Assembly: GCA_040752195.1 (NCBI GenBank)
Contig: JBFMFC010000013.1
Location: 10,921-74,920, forward strand
Reading direction: 5' to 3'
DNA length: 64,000 nt
From: DSNY01 sp040752195
GTDB lineage: Bacteria > Pseudomonadota > Gammaproteobacteria > Burkholderiales > Burkholderiaceae_F
In this document: positions 26,234-35,647 of the stretch, piece by piece
Position numbering within the stretch: the first letter of the stretch is position 1
Layout of the letters: each line of letters opens with the position of its first letter
Notes under the pieces: model-generated
Seen by the model: the letters and a program-made list of their open reading frames with translations, nothing else
The model's database searches: none
What the model was told of the DNA's origin: nothing
Translations under genes and position numbers: made by a program

Positions 26234-28921
26234 ATGAACCGCGACGATCTCGCCAAGCTGTCCGCATCCGCCGCGTGGCGGCTGCCGATCGTGGACGCCG
26301 ATCCGCAGGAAACGCGCGAGTGGCTCGACGCGCTCGACGCGCTGATCGCGTCCGCCGGCGCGGAGCGCGCGACGTTCGTGCTGAAGAAGCTGATGCAGCA
26401 TGCGCGCACGCGGCGCGTCGCCCTGCCGCAGGTGCTCGCCACGCCCTACTGCAACACGATCGAGCTGGCGGACCAGCCGCCGTACCAGGGCAATCTCGAG
26501 ATCGAAGCGCGCATCTCGGCGCTCGTGCGCTGGAATGCGCTGGCGATGGTCGTTCGCGCCAACCGCGCAAGCGCCGAGCTGGGCGGGCACATCGCGAGCT
26601 ACGCATCGGCGGCGGACCTGTTCGAAGTCGGCTTCAACCACTTCTTCCGCGCAGCCGTGCCGACCGCGCAGGGCCCGGCGCGCGGCGACCTCGTCTACTT
26701 TCAACCGCACTCGGCGCCGGGCGTGTACGCGCGCGCGTTCCTCGAAGGGCGGCTGACCGAAGAGCAACTCGCCAACTATCGCCGCGAGACGGGCGGCCAA
26801 GGGCTGTCGTCGTATCCGCATCCGTGGCTGATGCCGGAGTTCTGGCAGTTTCCGACTGGATCGATGGGGCTCGGGCCGCTGTTCGCGATCTATCAGGCGC
26901 GCTTCATGCGGTATCTGGCGAACCGCGGGCTGCTCGACACCGCGGGGCGCAAGGTGTGGGCCTTCGTGGGCGACGGCGAGATGGACGAGCCCGAGTCGCT
27001 CGCCGGGCTTTCGCTCGCCGCGCGCGAAGGGCTCGACAACCTGGTCTTCGTCGTCAACTGCAATTTGCAGCGGCTCGACGGTCCCGTGCGCGGCAACGGC
27101 TCGATCATCCAGGAGCTCGAAGGCCTGTTCGCCGGTGCCGGCTGGAACGTCATCAAGCTGCTGTGGGGCAGCGACTGGGATCCGCTGTTCGCGCGCGACA
27201 CGCAGGGACTGCTGCTGCGCGCGTTCCACGAGACGGTCGACGGCGAGTTCCAGACGCTGTCGGCGACCGACGGCCGCTTCAACCGCGAGCACTTCTTCGC
27301 GAAGTACCCCGAGCTGCAACAGCTCGTCGCGCACCTTTCGGACGACGACATCGACCGGCTGCGCCGCGGCGGCCACGATCCGGTCAAGATCTTCGCCGCG
27401 TACTGGCACGCGGCGCGGCATCGCGGCCAGCCGACGGTGATCCTGGCGAAGACCAAGAAGGGTTACGGCATGGGCACGGCCGGGCAAGGCCGGATGACCA
27501 CGCACCAGCAGAAGAAGCTCGATACGCAGCAACTGCTGGAGTTCCGCGACCGCTTCGCGCTGCCGCTGACCGACGCGCAGGTGGAGAACTGCGAATTCGT
27601 CCGCCCGCCGGCGGATTCGCCCGAGATGAAGTACCTGCACGCGCGGCGAGCGAAGCTCGGCGGCTACCTGCCCGCGCGCTCGAACGAGTGCGAGCCGATC
27701 GCGGCGCCGCCGGCCGAGTCGTTCGCGCGCTTCGCGCTCGAAGCGAGCGGCAAGGAGATGTCGACGACGATGGCCTTCGTTCGCATGATCTCGGCGCTGC
27801 TGAAGGATCCGCAGCTCGGCCGCCGCATCGTTCCGATCATCGCCGACGAAGCGCGCACGTTCGGCATGGCGGATCTGTTCCGCCAGATCGGCATCTACTC
27901 GCCGCTCGGTCAGCTCTACGAACCCGAGGATCACGACCAGGTCAGCTACTACAAGGAGTCGACGACCGGGCAGATCCTCGAGGAAGGCATCAACGAAGCC
28001 GGCGCGATCGCGAGCTGGGTCGCCGCGGCGACGAGCTATTCCGCGCACGGCTTCGCGATGCTGCCCTTTTACATCTACTACTCGATGTTCGGCTTCCAGC
28101 GCGTTGGCGACGCGATCTGGGCCGCCGCCGATTCGCGTTCGCGCGGCTTCCTGCTCGGCGCCACCGCCGGCCGCACGACGCTCGCCGGCGAAGGATTGCA
28201 GCACCAGGACGGAACGAGCCAACTGATCGCGAGCACGATCCCGAACTGCCGCGCGTACGACCCGTGTTTCGCGTACGAGCTGGCGGTGATCCTCGAAGAC
28301 GGCATGCGGCGGATGCTCGCCGCGCAGGAGGACGTTTTCTACTACGTGACGGTGATGAACGAGTCGTACGCGCAGCCGAGCGCGCCGGCCGATGTCCGCG
28401 AGGGCATCCTGCGCGGCATGTACTGCGTGCGGCCCTCGGCCAGGGGCGCCGCGCGCGTTCGCCTCGCCGGCGCGGGCACGATCCTGCGCGAAGCGCTCGC
28501 CGCGGCCGAACTCCTCGAGCGCGATTTCGACATCGGCGCCGACGTGTATTCGGTGACCAGCTACACGGAACTGCGGCGCGAAGCGATGGCCTTCGAGCGC
28601 CAGCGGCGGCTGGGCAGGCCGCAAGGCGTGTGCTGGATCGAGCAGCAGTTGACGCCCACCGGCGCGCCGGTCGTCGCCGCGAGCGATTACGTCGCCGCGG
28701 TGGCCGACCTGATCCGCCCGTGGGTGCGCGACCGCTACATCGCGCTCGGCACCGACGGCTTCGGCCGCTCCGACACGCGCGGGGCACTGCGGCGCTTCTT
28801 CGAGGTCGACCGCCACGCGATCGCGGTCGCTGCGCTGTCGGCGCTCGACCCGGCGCTCGCGCGGCGGGCGGCGCAGTCGTACGCGATCGACGTCGACGCG
28901 GCGCCGCCGTGGACGCGGTGA
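26234..28921 (+). CDS. aceE: AceE-type 2-oxo-acid dehydrogenase E1 (homodimeric)
   Basis: E1 component of pyruvate dehydrogenase type: TPP-dependent decarboxylation and transfer to a lipoyl-E2. 895 residues, full length. Motifs: GLSSYPHPWLMPEFWQFPTGSMGLGP, TPP/Mg site GDGEMDEPES...NCNLQ, the active-site loop KKGYGMGTAGQ, GINEAGA with the TPP-activating Glu, and GTDGFGRSDTR near the end. GAGGAG precedes the ATG at 26234. In E. coli AceE the His640 loop continues EDGHSH; here it is QDGTSQ. No E2 or E3 gene is nearby, so this may be a paralogue (for example MdeB-like) rather than the housekeeping copy. Confidence 0.9.
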   Translation: MNRDDLAKLSASAAWRLPIVDADPQETREWLDALDALIASAGAERATFVLKKLMQHARTRRVALPQVLATPYCNTIELADQPPYQGNLEIEARISALVRWNALAMVVRANRASAELGGHIASYASAADLFEVGFNHFFRAAVPTAQGPARGDLVYFQPHSAPGVYARAFLEGRLTEEQLANYRRETGGQGLSSYPHPWLMPEFWQFPTGSMGLGPLFAIYQARFMRYLANRGLLDTAGRKVWAFVGDGEMDEPESLAGLSLAAREGLDNLVFVVNCNLQRLDGPVRGNGSIIQELEGLFAGAGWNVIKLLWGSDWDPLFARDTQGLLLRAFHETVDGEFQTLSATDGRFNREHFFAKYPELQQLVAHLSDDDIDRLRRGGHDPVKIFAAYWHAARHRGQPTVILAKTKKGYGMGTAGQGRMTTHQQKKLDTQQLLEFRDRFALPLTDAQVENCEFVRPPADSPEMKYLHARRAKLGGYLPARSNECEPIAAPPAESFARFALEASGKEMSTTMAFVRMISALLKDPQLGRRIVPIIADEARTFGMADLFRQIGIYSPLGQLYEPEDHDQVSYYKESTTGQILEEGINEAGAIASWVAAATSYSAHGFAMLPFYIYYSMFGFQRVGDAIWAAADSRSRGFLLGATAGRTTLAGEGLQHQDGTSQLIASTIPNCRAYDPCFAYELAVILEDGMRRMLAAQEDVFYYVTVMNESYAQPSAPADVREGILRGMYCVRPSARGAARVRLAGAGTILREALAAAELLERDFDIGADVYSVTSYTELRREAMAFERQRRLGRPQGVCWIEQQLTPTGAPVVAASDYVAAVADLIRPWVRDRYIALGTDGFGRSDTRGALRRFFEVDRHAIAVAALSALDPALARRAAQSYAIDVDAAPPWTR

Positions 28922-28922
28922 T

Positions 28923-30197
28923 CTACAGGACGAGAATGACGCGGTAGTCGTTGACGTTGGTCCGCGTCGGTCCGGTGCGAATCAGCGCATCGGCCGCCGC
29001 GAAGAAGCCCCAGGCGTCGTGCGCGTCGAGCGCGGCGCGCGCGGCGACCCCCTTCGCCGCGGCGCGCGCGATCGAATCGGGTGCCAGCCAGGCGCCGGCG
29101 TTGTCTTCCGACCCGTCGATGCCGTCGGTGTCGGCCGCCAGCGCGTACACGCCCTGCATCCCGTCGAGCTCGATGGCGAGCGACAGCAGGAACTCGCTGC
29201 ATCGGCCGCCGCGCCCCTTCACACCCGGCGGAATCGTCACCGTGCACTCGCCGCCCGAGATCAACGCCACGGGCGGCGCGAACGGCTGGCGATGGTTGCG
29301 GATCTCGCGCACCAGCGCGGCCATCACCTTGGCGACCTCGCGCGCCTCGCCGGTCACCGTGTCGCCGAGGATCACGGCCGCCACGTTCGCCGCGCGGAAG
29401 GTGTCGGCCGCGGCTTCGAGGCTGCGGTGAGCGGTCGCGATCACGCGGTTTTCAACGCGCGCGAACAGCGGATCGCCCGGCTTGGGCGTCTCTTCGATCT
29501 CGCCGCGCGCGCCGCGTTCGAGATGCGCGCGCACGCTCGCCGGCGCGGCGCACCCGTAGCGCGCGAGGATCGCCAGCGCATCGGCGTACGTCGACGGATC
29601 CGGCGCGCACGGGCCGCTCGCGACATCGCTCGGAGAGTCGCCCGTCACGTCGGAGACGATCAGCGCGAGCACGCGCGCGCGTGTGGCCGCCGCGAGCCGG
29701 CCGCCGGCGGCGAGCGACAGGTGCTTGCGGACGACGTTCATCTCCTCGATCGGCGCGCCACAGCGCAGCAACTCGCGCGTGACCGCTTTCAGATCCGCCA
29801 TCGGCACGGCGGGCACCGGCGCCGCGAGCAGGCTCGAGCCGCCGCCCGAAATCAGGGCGAGCAGCAGGTCGTCCGCGCCGAGCGACTGCACCAGCGAAAG
29901 GATCTCGCGCGCGGCGGCCTCGCCCGCCTCGTCCGGCACCGGATGCCCGGCCTCGACGACGCGAATGCGTTCGGTCGGCAATCCGTGCGCGTAGCGCGTG
30001 ATCACGAGCCCGTCGAGCGCGACATCGGGCCAAGCCAGTTCGACCGCACGCGCCATGCTCGCCGCCGCCTTGCCCGCACCGACCACGCACACGCGCCCGC
30101 GCGGCTTTGGCGGCAGGTACGCGGCGACGATCTTCAGCGGGTCGGCGGCGCCGACGGCGGCGGAGAAGCTCGCTCGCAGGAGTTCGGTCGGATCCAT
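28923..30197 (-). CDS. ttuD: Glycerate 2-kinase (GckA/TtuD, MOFRL family)
   Basis: Phosphorylates D-glycerate to 2-phosphoglycerate, an exit of glyoxylate, tartrate and serine-cycle routes. 424 residues. Family blocks: VCVVGAGKAAASMARAVE near the N-terminus, ALISGGGSSLLAAPV, EMNVVRKHLSLAAGGRLA, LIVSDVTGDSPSDVASGP, and the C-terminal MOFRL segment GRGGRCSEFLLSLA...ALAADTDGIDGSEDNAGA. It is convergent with the aceE-like gene, one base apart. Confidence 0.92.
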   Translation of the reverse strand: MDPTELLRASFSAAVGAADPLKIVAAYLPPKPRGRVCVVGAGKAAASMARAVELAWPDVALDGLVITRYAHGLPTERIRVVEAGHPVPDEAGEAAAREILSLVQSLGADDLLLALISGGGSSLLAAPVPAVPMADLKAVTRELLRCGAPIEEMNVVRKHLSLAAGGRLAAATRARVLALIVSDVTGDSPSDVASGPCAPDPSTYADALAILARYGCAAPASVRAHLERGARGEIEETPKPGDPLFARVENRVIATAHRSLEAAADTFRAANVAAVILGDTVTGEAREVAKVMAALVREIRNHRQPFAPPVALISGGECTVTIPPGVKGRGGRCSEFLLSLAIELDGMQGVYALAADTDGIDGSEDNAGAWLAPDSIARAAAKGVAARAALDAHDAWGFFAAADALIRTGPTRTNVNDYRVILVL

Positions 30198-30219
30198 TTC
30201 GGCGCGTGTCGCGCTGAAC

Positions 30220-32298
30220 TCACTTCAGTATCCGGAACAGATTGTGATGCGCATCGGTGAACGTCGGCAGATCCGGGCGATCCTTGATCGGCTCGGCCGC
30301 GTCGGCGATGCGGGGGTGCGCCAGCAGCTTGCGGTTGCGGGTGACGAGGATCTGGTCGGTCGACGATAGCCAGTAGTCGGCGGCAGCCGAGGATTCGGGG
30401 ATGTCGGAGACGACGACGGCTTCGAGCCCGAACTCGGTGGCCAGGCGTTTGACGACCGGCATCAGGTCGATGTAGCGGTTGGTCGCCTGGAACACGATCA
30501 CGCCGTCGGGCGCGAGGTGTTTGACATACAAGGCCATCGCCTCGCGCGTGACCAGGTGCATCGGGATCGAGTCGCCGGAAAACGCGTCGATGCCGAGCAC
30601 GTCGTAGCCGCGCGGTCCGCGCTGCTTCAGCTCGCGTTCCAGCGACAGCCGGCCGTCGCCGAGGATCACCTGCGTCTTCGCCGGCGTGTCGCGCAGGAAG
30701 GTGAACTCGCGCCGCTCGATCTCGACGACCTTGGGGCTGATCTCGTAGAAGACGATCTCGTCGCCGGCTCGCCCGTAGCCGGCGACCACGCCGGCGCCCA
30801 GGCCGATGATGCCGACGCGGCGCGGCTGCGGCTTGATCTCGGCGAGCGCGGAGAACAGCCGGCCATAGCCCGAGGTGGGGCCGAAGTAGTCGCTCGGCGT
30901 GTTCCTGTACTGGTCGCCGAGCAACTGCCCGCCGTGGATGATGCCGCCGTGGTACATCGCGCGGTAAGCCACACCGTCGACGGTGCGGTCGCGCGTTCGC
31001 ACGACGCCGTAGAAGTCGCGTTCCATGACGCGCATGTCGCGCCCGTACTCGCGCGCACCGTCATAGGCGAACCAGGCCGTGGGCAGCAGCACGAGCACGC
31101 CGACGATGCGCGCCGCACCCTCGAGACGCGCGAGCACCAGCAGCGCCAGCAGCACGAGCGTGATGTTCAGCTCGTAGTAGCCGTCGAGCACGAGGGGTGC
31201 CACGATCGCGATCAGCACCGCGCCGGCCGCGCCGCCCAGCGACAGCATCAGATAAAAGCGCGTGAGATAACACGGATCGGGCTTCAGCCGGGCGAGCTCG
31301 CCGTGGCAGAACATGCACGCGACGAACAGCCCGGCGAAGTACGTGACCGCCGCCCACAGCAGCTCGAGCGACGAGATGAAGTAAGCCATCCACGGGATGC
31401 CGGGGATCAGCAGCGCGATGAACAGCCAGCGCACGTACCAGCGCGGATGGTCGAAACAGAGGATGAACGTGATCAGGTACAGCGACAGCGGCAGCACCCA
31501 CAGGAACGGCACGCTCGAGATGTTCTGCGTCACATGGTTGGTGACCGCGAGCAGCATGACCGAGCCCATCGCGGCCAGCGCGAGCCAGAGAAGCTGCGTG
31601 CGCAGGCTCGGCGCCGCAGCGGCACCTTGCGATGCAGCGCCCGCGAGCGGCTGCGCATCGCCTTCGGCCGCTGCGGCCGCGCGCATCGACATCCACCCGG
31701 TCACCGCGCAGACGACCACGAACGCCGCGTACATCACCGACCAGCCCCAGCCCAGTTGCGGCAGCGTCAGCCAGGGCTCGAACAGCACCGGAAAGCCGAG
31801 CAGCGCGAGCAGCGACGCGAAGTTCGACAGCGCGAACAGCCGATACGGAACGGATGCGCGGAAGCGCCGCCAGTACCACGCCTGCAAGAGCGGTGTGGTC
31901 GTCGACAGCAGGAAATACGGCAGCCCGATCGTCGCCGCCAGCAACAGCAGGATGCGGACGATCGGGTCCTCGTCGCCTTGCGGCTTCCAGTGGTCCGCGG
32001 CGAGGATCGGCAGCGTGGCGAGCGAGATCGCCAGCAGCACGAGATGAAGCTGCGTTTGCCGCTTCACCCCGAGCCGCGTCGTCGCATCCGCGTATGCATA
32101 ACCCGCCAGCAGCACGGTCTGAAAGAACACGAGACAGGTCGTCCACACCGCGGCCGACCCGCCGAACCACGGCAGGATCTGCTTGGCGATGATCGGCTGA
32201 ACCAGAAACAGCAGGAAGGCCGACAGGAAGATCGTGCCGGCGTACGGCAGGATCGCGCGCGACGCGGGCGCGGTCGTTGAGACGGTGGCGGCGTGCAT
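30220..32298 (-). CDS. Fused membrane/spermidine-synthase-like protein
   Basis: 692 residues: about ten N-terminal hydrophobic helices (about 17-410, MFS-like) fused to a C-terminal spermidine-synthase-like methyltransferase fold (about 440-680) with GIIGLGAGVVAGYGRAGD, the acidic nucleotide site FYEISPKVVEI, LGDGRLSLEREL and the catalytic-region DVLGIDAFSGDSIPMHLVT. The polyamine synthase active-site pattern is only partly kept, so the substrate is open. It starts 111 bases after the end of the amino-acid transporter operon on the same strand. Confidence 0.85.
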   Translation of the reverse strand: MHAATVSTTAPASRAILPYAGTIFLSAFLLFLVQPIIAKQILPWFGGSAAVWTTCLVFFQTVLLAGYAYADATTRLGVKRQTQLHLVLLAISLATLPILAADHWKPQGDEDPIVRILLLLAATIGLPYFLLSTTTPLLQAWYWRRFRASVPYRLFALSNFASLLALLGFPVLFEPWLTLPQLGWGWSVMYAAFVVVCAVTGWMSMRAAAAAEGDAQPLAGAASQGAAAAPSLRTQLLWLALAAMGSVMLLAVTNHVTQNISSVPFLWVLPLSLYLITFILCFDHPRWYVRWLFIALLIPGIPWMAYFISSLELLWAAVTYFAGLFVACMFCHGELARLKPDPCYLTRFYLMLSLGGAAGAVLIAIVAPLVLDGYYELNITLVLLALLVLARLEGAARIVGVLVLLPTAWFAYDGAREYGRDMRVMERDFYGVVRTRDRTVDGVAYRAMYHGGIIHGGQLLGDQYRNTPSDYFGPTSGYGRLFSALAEIKPQPRRVGIIGLGAGVVAGYGRAGDEIVFYEISPKVVEIERREFTFLRDTPAKTQVILGDGRLSLERELKQRGPRGYDVLGIDAFSGDSIPMHLVTREAMALYVKHLAPDGVIVFQATNRYIDLMPVVKRLATEFGLEAVVVSDIPESSAAADYWLSSTDQILVTRNRKLLAHPRIADAAEPIKDRPDLPTFTDAHHNLFRILK

Positions 32299-32329
32299 GC
32301 AAGCGTTTTCGTTGTGGGTCGACGCGAAA

Positions 32330-32354
32330 CGGGCCCGGTGTTCAGCCGGGCCCG
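32330..32354 (-). terminator. Hairpin downstream of the aap operon
   Basis: A perfect 9-bp inverted repeat, CGGGCCCGG and CCGGGCCCG around a 7-base loop, 55 bases past the last transporter gene. On the minus strand it is followed by GTTTCG, a short T-run. Position and strength fit a terminator for the aapJQMP transcript, though the T-tract is weak. Confidence 0.55.
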
Positions 32355-32408
32355 TACGCAGAAACGCGGATTATCCCCGAACCGTGCACGCCGGCCGCAG
32401 GGCGAGCG

Positions 32409-33155
32409 TCAGTGCCCGAGGATCTTCGACAGGAAGTCCTTGGTGCGCTCGCTCTTCGGGCGCGAGAAGAACTCCTCGGGGGTGTTCTCCTCGACGATCT
32501 GCCCCTGGTCCATGAAGATCACCCGGTCGGCCACCGCCTTGGCGAAGCCCATCTCGTGTGTGACGACCAGCATCGTGATGCCCTGCCCGGCCAGCTCGAC
32601 CATCACATCGAGCACCTCCTTGATCATCTCGGGGTCGAGCGCCGAGGTCGGCTCGTCAAACAGCATGATCTTGGGCCGCAGGCACAGCGCGCGCGCGATC
32701 GCCACCCGCTGCTGCTGGCCGCCGGACAGTTGCAGCGGGTACTTGTGCGCCTGCTCGGCGATGCGAACGCGCGCCAGTTGCTGCATCGCGCGCTCCTCGG
32801 CCTCCTTTTTCGGCATCTTGGCCACCCACATCGGCGCCAGCGTCAGGTTCTCCAGCACCGTGAGATGCGGGAACAGGTTGAACTGCTGGAACACCATGCC
32901 GACTTCGCGGCGGACCTTCTCGATCGCCTTGACGTCGTCCGTGAGCTCGATGCCGTCGACGATGATGCGGCCCTCCTGGTGCTCCTCGAGCCGGTTGATG
33001 CAGCGGATCAGGGTGGACTTGCCCGACCCCGACGGCCCGCAGATCACGATGCGCTCACCGCGCCGGACGGTCAGGTCGATGTCGCGCAACACGTGGAAAT
33101 TGTTGCCGTACCACTTGTTGACCTTCTCGAAGATGATGATGTTGTCGGTGGTCAT
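32409..33155 (-). CDS. aapP: Amino-acid ABC transporter ATP-binding protein (AapP/GltL)
   Basis: ATPase of a polar/general L-amino-acid importer. 248 residues. Walker A GPSGSGKST (about 40-48), Q-loop VGMVFQQFNLFPH, signature LSGGQQQRVAIARAL, Walker B IMLFDEPTSALDPE and switch His in VVTHEMGFAKAVADR. The C-terminus FFSRPKSERTKDFLSKIL is characteristic of polar amino-acid transporters. Last gene of the aapJQMP set; 34 bases after the permease gene. Confidence 0.96.
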   Translation of the reverse strand: MTTDNIIIFEKVNKWYGNNFHVLRDIDLTVRRGERIVICGPSGSGKSTLIRCINRLEEHQEGRIIVDGIELTDDVKAIEKVRREVGMVFQQFNLFPHLTVLENLTLAPMWVAKMPKKEAEERAMQQLARVRIAEQAHKYPLQLSGGQQQRVAIARALCLRPKIMLFDEPTSALDPEMIKEVLDVMVELAGQGITMLVVTHEMGFAKAVADRVIFMDQGQIVEENTPEEFFSRPKSERTKDFLSKILGH

Positions 33156-33189
33156 TGGCGCGGCTCGCGCGTGGAGTAAGGAAAGACGC

Positions 33190-34293
33190 CTAGCGCGTCC
33201 TGCTGACGTTCAACTGCTTCTCGATCCAGAGGCTGTAGCGCGACATCGCGAAACAGAAGGCGAAGTAGATCAGCGTGATGAACAGGTAGCCCTCGATCTT
33301 GAACGGCCGCCAGTCGGCGTCCGAGTTCAGCGCCAGTCCGAGCGCGCCGGTCAGCTCGTACAGCGAGACGATCGTCACGAGCGACGTGTCCTTGAAGATC
33401 GCGATGAAGCTGTTCATGATGCCCGGCACGACCATCGCGAGCGCCTGCGGCAGGACGATCTTGCGCTGCGTCTGCCAGTACGTGAGGCCCAGCGACTGGG
33501 CCGCCTCGATCTGTCCCTTGGGGATCGCCTGCAGGCCGCCGCGAACGACCTCCGCCAGGTACGCCGCCGAGAACAGCGTGATGCCGACGAGCACCCGCAC
33601 CAGAACGTCGGGCGACTTGCCGACCGGCAGGAACAACGGAAACATGAAGCTCGCCATGAACAGCACCGAGATCAGCGGCACGCCGCGGACCAGTTCGATG
33701 TAGACGATGCATAGCGTACGGATCGCCGGCAGACTCGAGCGGCGCCCCAGCGCGACGACGATCGCCAGCGGATACGCGAGCACGATGCCGAAGGTCGCCA
33801 GCATGATCGTCAGCGGCAGGCCGCCCCACTGGTCGGTGGGCACGCGCTCGAGCCCGAACCAGCCGCCGCCCATCAGCACAAAGAAAGCGGGCACGACGAG
33901 GGCCCACAGCAGCGCCAGCCACGGCTTCCAGAAGTAGCGGATGCAACTGGCGATCAGCAGTGCCACGAGCAGAAGGGTCGCCAGTTCCGGCCGCCACTGC
34001 TGCTCGTACGGATAGCGGCCGAAGACGATCAGCCGGAACTTCTCGCCGATCACCGCCCAGCACGCGCCGACACCCCGCGCCTGCTGACACAGGTTCGCGT
34101 CCGGCGTCAGCACGGCGTTGGCGACCGCCCAGGAGAAAAACCCCGGCAGGTAGTAGATCCCCAGCGCCGCGATGGCGAGCGTGGCGATGCCGCTTTTCCA
34201 GTCGCCGAAGAGGTTCGCGCGGACCCAGGGGACGAGGCCCTCGGTCTTCACGGGCGCAGGCCGCGGTGCGATCGGCTGGAAGACGACGCCCAT
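33190..34293 (-). CDS. aapM: General L-amino-acid ABC transporter permease AapM
   Basis: Inner-membrane permease, 367 residues with about eight hydrophobic segments, longer than simple HisM-type permeases because of the extra N-terminal helices seen in AapM. The EAA-type loop is AAYLAEVVRGGLQAIPKGQIEAAQSLGLTYWQTQRKIVLPQAL. It starts 4 bases after aapQ ends, implying coupled translation, and heterodimerises with AapQ in the family. Confidence 0.92.
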   Translation of the reverse strand: MGVVFQPIAPRPAPVKTEGLVPWVRANLFGDWKSGIATLAIAALGIYYLPGFFSWAVANAVLTPDANLCQQARGVGACWAVIGEKFRLIVFGRYPYEQQWRPELATLLLVALLIASCIRYFWKPWLALLWALVVPAFFVLMGGGWFGLERVPTDQWGGLPLTIMLATFGIVLAYPLAIVVALGRRSSLPAIRTLCIVYIELVRGVPLISVLFMASFMFPLFLPVGKSPDVLVRVLVGITLFSAAYLAEVVRGGLQAIPKGQIEAAQSLGLTYWQTQRKIVLPQALAMVVPGIMNSFIAIFKDTSLVTIVSLYELTGALGLALNSDADWRPFKIEGYLFITLIYFAFCFAMSRYSLWIEKQLNVSRTR

Positions 34294-34297
34294 CGTC

Positions 34298-35479
34298 CTA
34301 TCGCTCCTTGATCGCCGCGCGCCGGTTGTACCAGTTCATGAACGCAGCGGTCGACAGCGACGTGGTCAGGTACACGGCCATGATGATCGCGATGCACTCG
34401 ACTGCGCGCCCGGTCTGGTTCAGCGACGTGTTGGCGATCGAGACGACATCCGGATAGCCGATCGCCACCGCGAGCGACGAGTTTTTCGTCAGATTCAGGT
34501 ACTGGCTGGTCATCGGCGGGATGATCACGCGCAGCGCCTGCGGCAGGATCACCAGCCGCATCGCCTGCCCCCGGGTCAGGCCCAGGCTCAAGGCGGCCTC
34601 GACCTGTCCGTGCGACACGGAGTTGATGCCCGCGCGCACCACCTCGGCGATGAACGCGGACGTGTACAGCACCAGGCCGAGCAGGACGGCAAGGAACTCG
34701 GGCGTGGCGGTCGCGCCGCCGGAGGTCAGAAAGCCGTCAATCTGGGGAATGCTCCACGCAGTCGGCGCGCCGCCGGCGATCCAGCCTGCGGTAGCGGCGG
34801 CCAGCACGATCGCGATCGGAACCAGCACCACGCTGCGCGGCTGGCCGGTCAGTTCGAACTGCCGCATCGCCCAGCGCCGGTACGCCCACGCGACCACGAG
34901 TCCGAGCGCGCCGCCGACGGCCGCCAGCGCCTGGCCGAGTCCCCAGACGGGCACCGGAAACTTGAACCCATTGTTGCTCAGGTAGATCACACCGCCGATC
35001 GAGATCGCCTCCGACAGCGGCGGCAGCACGTCGGTCAGGATCAGGTACCACATCAGCAACTGCAGCAGCACCGGCACGTTGCGGAAGAACTCGACGTACG
35101 CGTAAGCGAGGCCGCGCACGATGGCATTGCGCGAGAAGCGCCCGATGCCGAGCAGCGTGCCGAGGATCGTCGCCAGCACGATGCCGATCACCGCCACGCG
35201 CAGCGTGTTCAGCACGCCGACGGCAAACGCCTTCCAGTACGGGTCGAGCGCGTCGTACGGGATGAGAGTCTCGCCGATGTCGAAACCGGCCGGTGTCCAC
35301 AGGAAGTCGAAGCCGCTTTGAATCCCGCGCGCGGCCATGTTGGCCAGCGTGTTGTGCGCGAGATACCAGACGGCGAGGCCGACCGCCGCAACGGCGACCA
35401 GCTGGTAAACAACCCCGCGGAAAGCCTGGCTGCGCCAGGACCAGTCGCGCCGCCTCGGCGGTCCGCGATGATCTGCCAT
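34298..35479 (-). CDS. aapQ: General L-amino-acid ABC transporter permease AapQ
   Basis: Partner permease, 393 residues with an N-terminal helix (about 22-42) and a large periplasmic segment (FDFLWTPAGFDIGETLIPYD) typical of AapQ. Permease loop: SAFIAEVVRAGINSVSHGQVEAALSLGLTRGQAMRLVILPQALR. The 168 bases before it hold three strong hairpins (35548-35635) that separate it from aapJ. Confidence 0.92.
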   Translation of the reverse strand: MADHRGPPRRRDWSWRSQAFRGVVYQLVAVAAVGLAVWYLAHNTLANMAARGIQSGFDFLWTPAGFDIGETLIPYDALDPYWKAFAVGVLNTLRVAVIGIVLATILGTLLGIGRFSRNAIVRGLAYAYVEFFRNVPVLLQLLMWYLILTDVLPPLSEAISIGGVIYLSNNGFKFPVPVWGLGQALAAVGGALGLVVAWAYRRWAMRQFELTGQPRSVVLVPIAIVLAAATAGWIAGGAPTAWSIPQIDGFLTSGGATATPEFLAVLLGLVLYTSAFIAEVVRAGINSVSHGQVEAALSLGLTRGQAMRLVILPQALRVIIPPMTSQYLNLTKNSSLAVAIGYPDVVSIANTSLNQTGRAVECIAIIMAVYLTTSLSTAAFMNWYNRRAAIKER

Positions 35480-35547
35480 CGTCGAGTGCCCCCTGCGCCG
35501 GTGTGCGTCGCGCGGTGTGCCTGCGCTGACGCAGCGACTCTTGGTTC

Positions 35548-35635
35548 TGAGGCAAGCGGGCGGTCATCCGCCCGCTTGCGTCAGGGCCCTCGTCGTCCGA
35601 GGGCCCGCGCGCTCCGCGGCCCGTCGAGGCCGCGG
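35548..35635. repeat. Three consecutive perfect hairpins between aapJ and aapQ
   Basis: Hairpin 1 (35552-35579): 12-bp arms GCAAGCGGGCGG and CCGCCCGCTTGC, loop TCAT. Hairpin 2 (35584-35606): 9-bp arms GGGCCCTCG and CGAGGGCCC, loop TCGTC. Hairpin 3 (35614-35635): 8-bp arms CCGCGGCC and GGCCGCGG, loop CGTCGA. All arms are perfect. They fill the space after the aapJ stop. Such structures commonly protect the upstream mRNA and limit readthrough, giving more binding protein than permease. Confidence 0.8.
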
Positions 35636-35647
35636 ATCAGCCGGCGC

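Noticed and set aside
26096..28816. 906-codon minus-strand frame
   Set aside because: Shadow of the aceE-like gene; Arg/His/Val/Asp-rich with no domain similarity.
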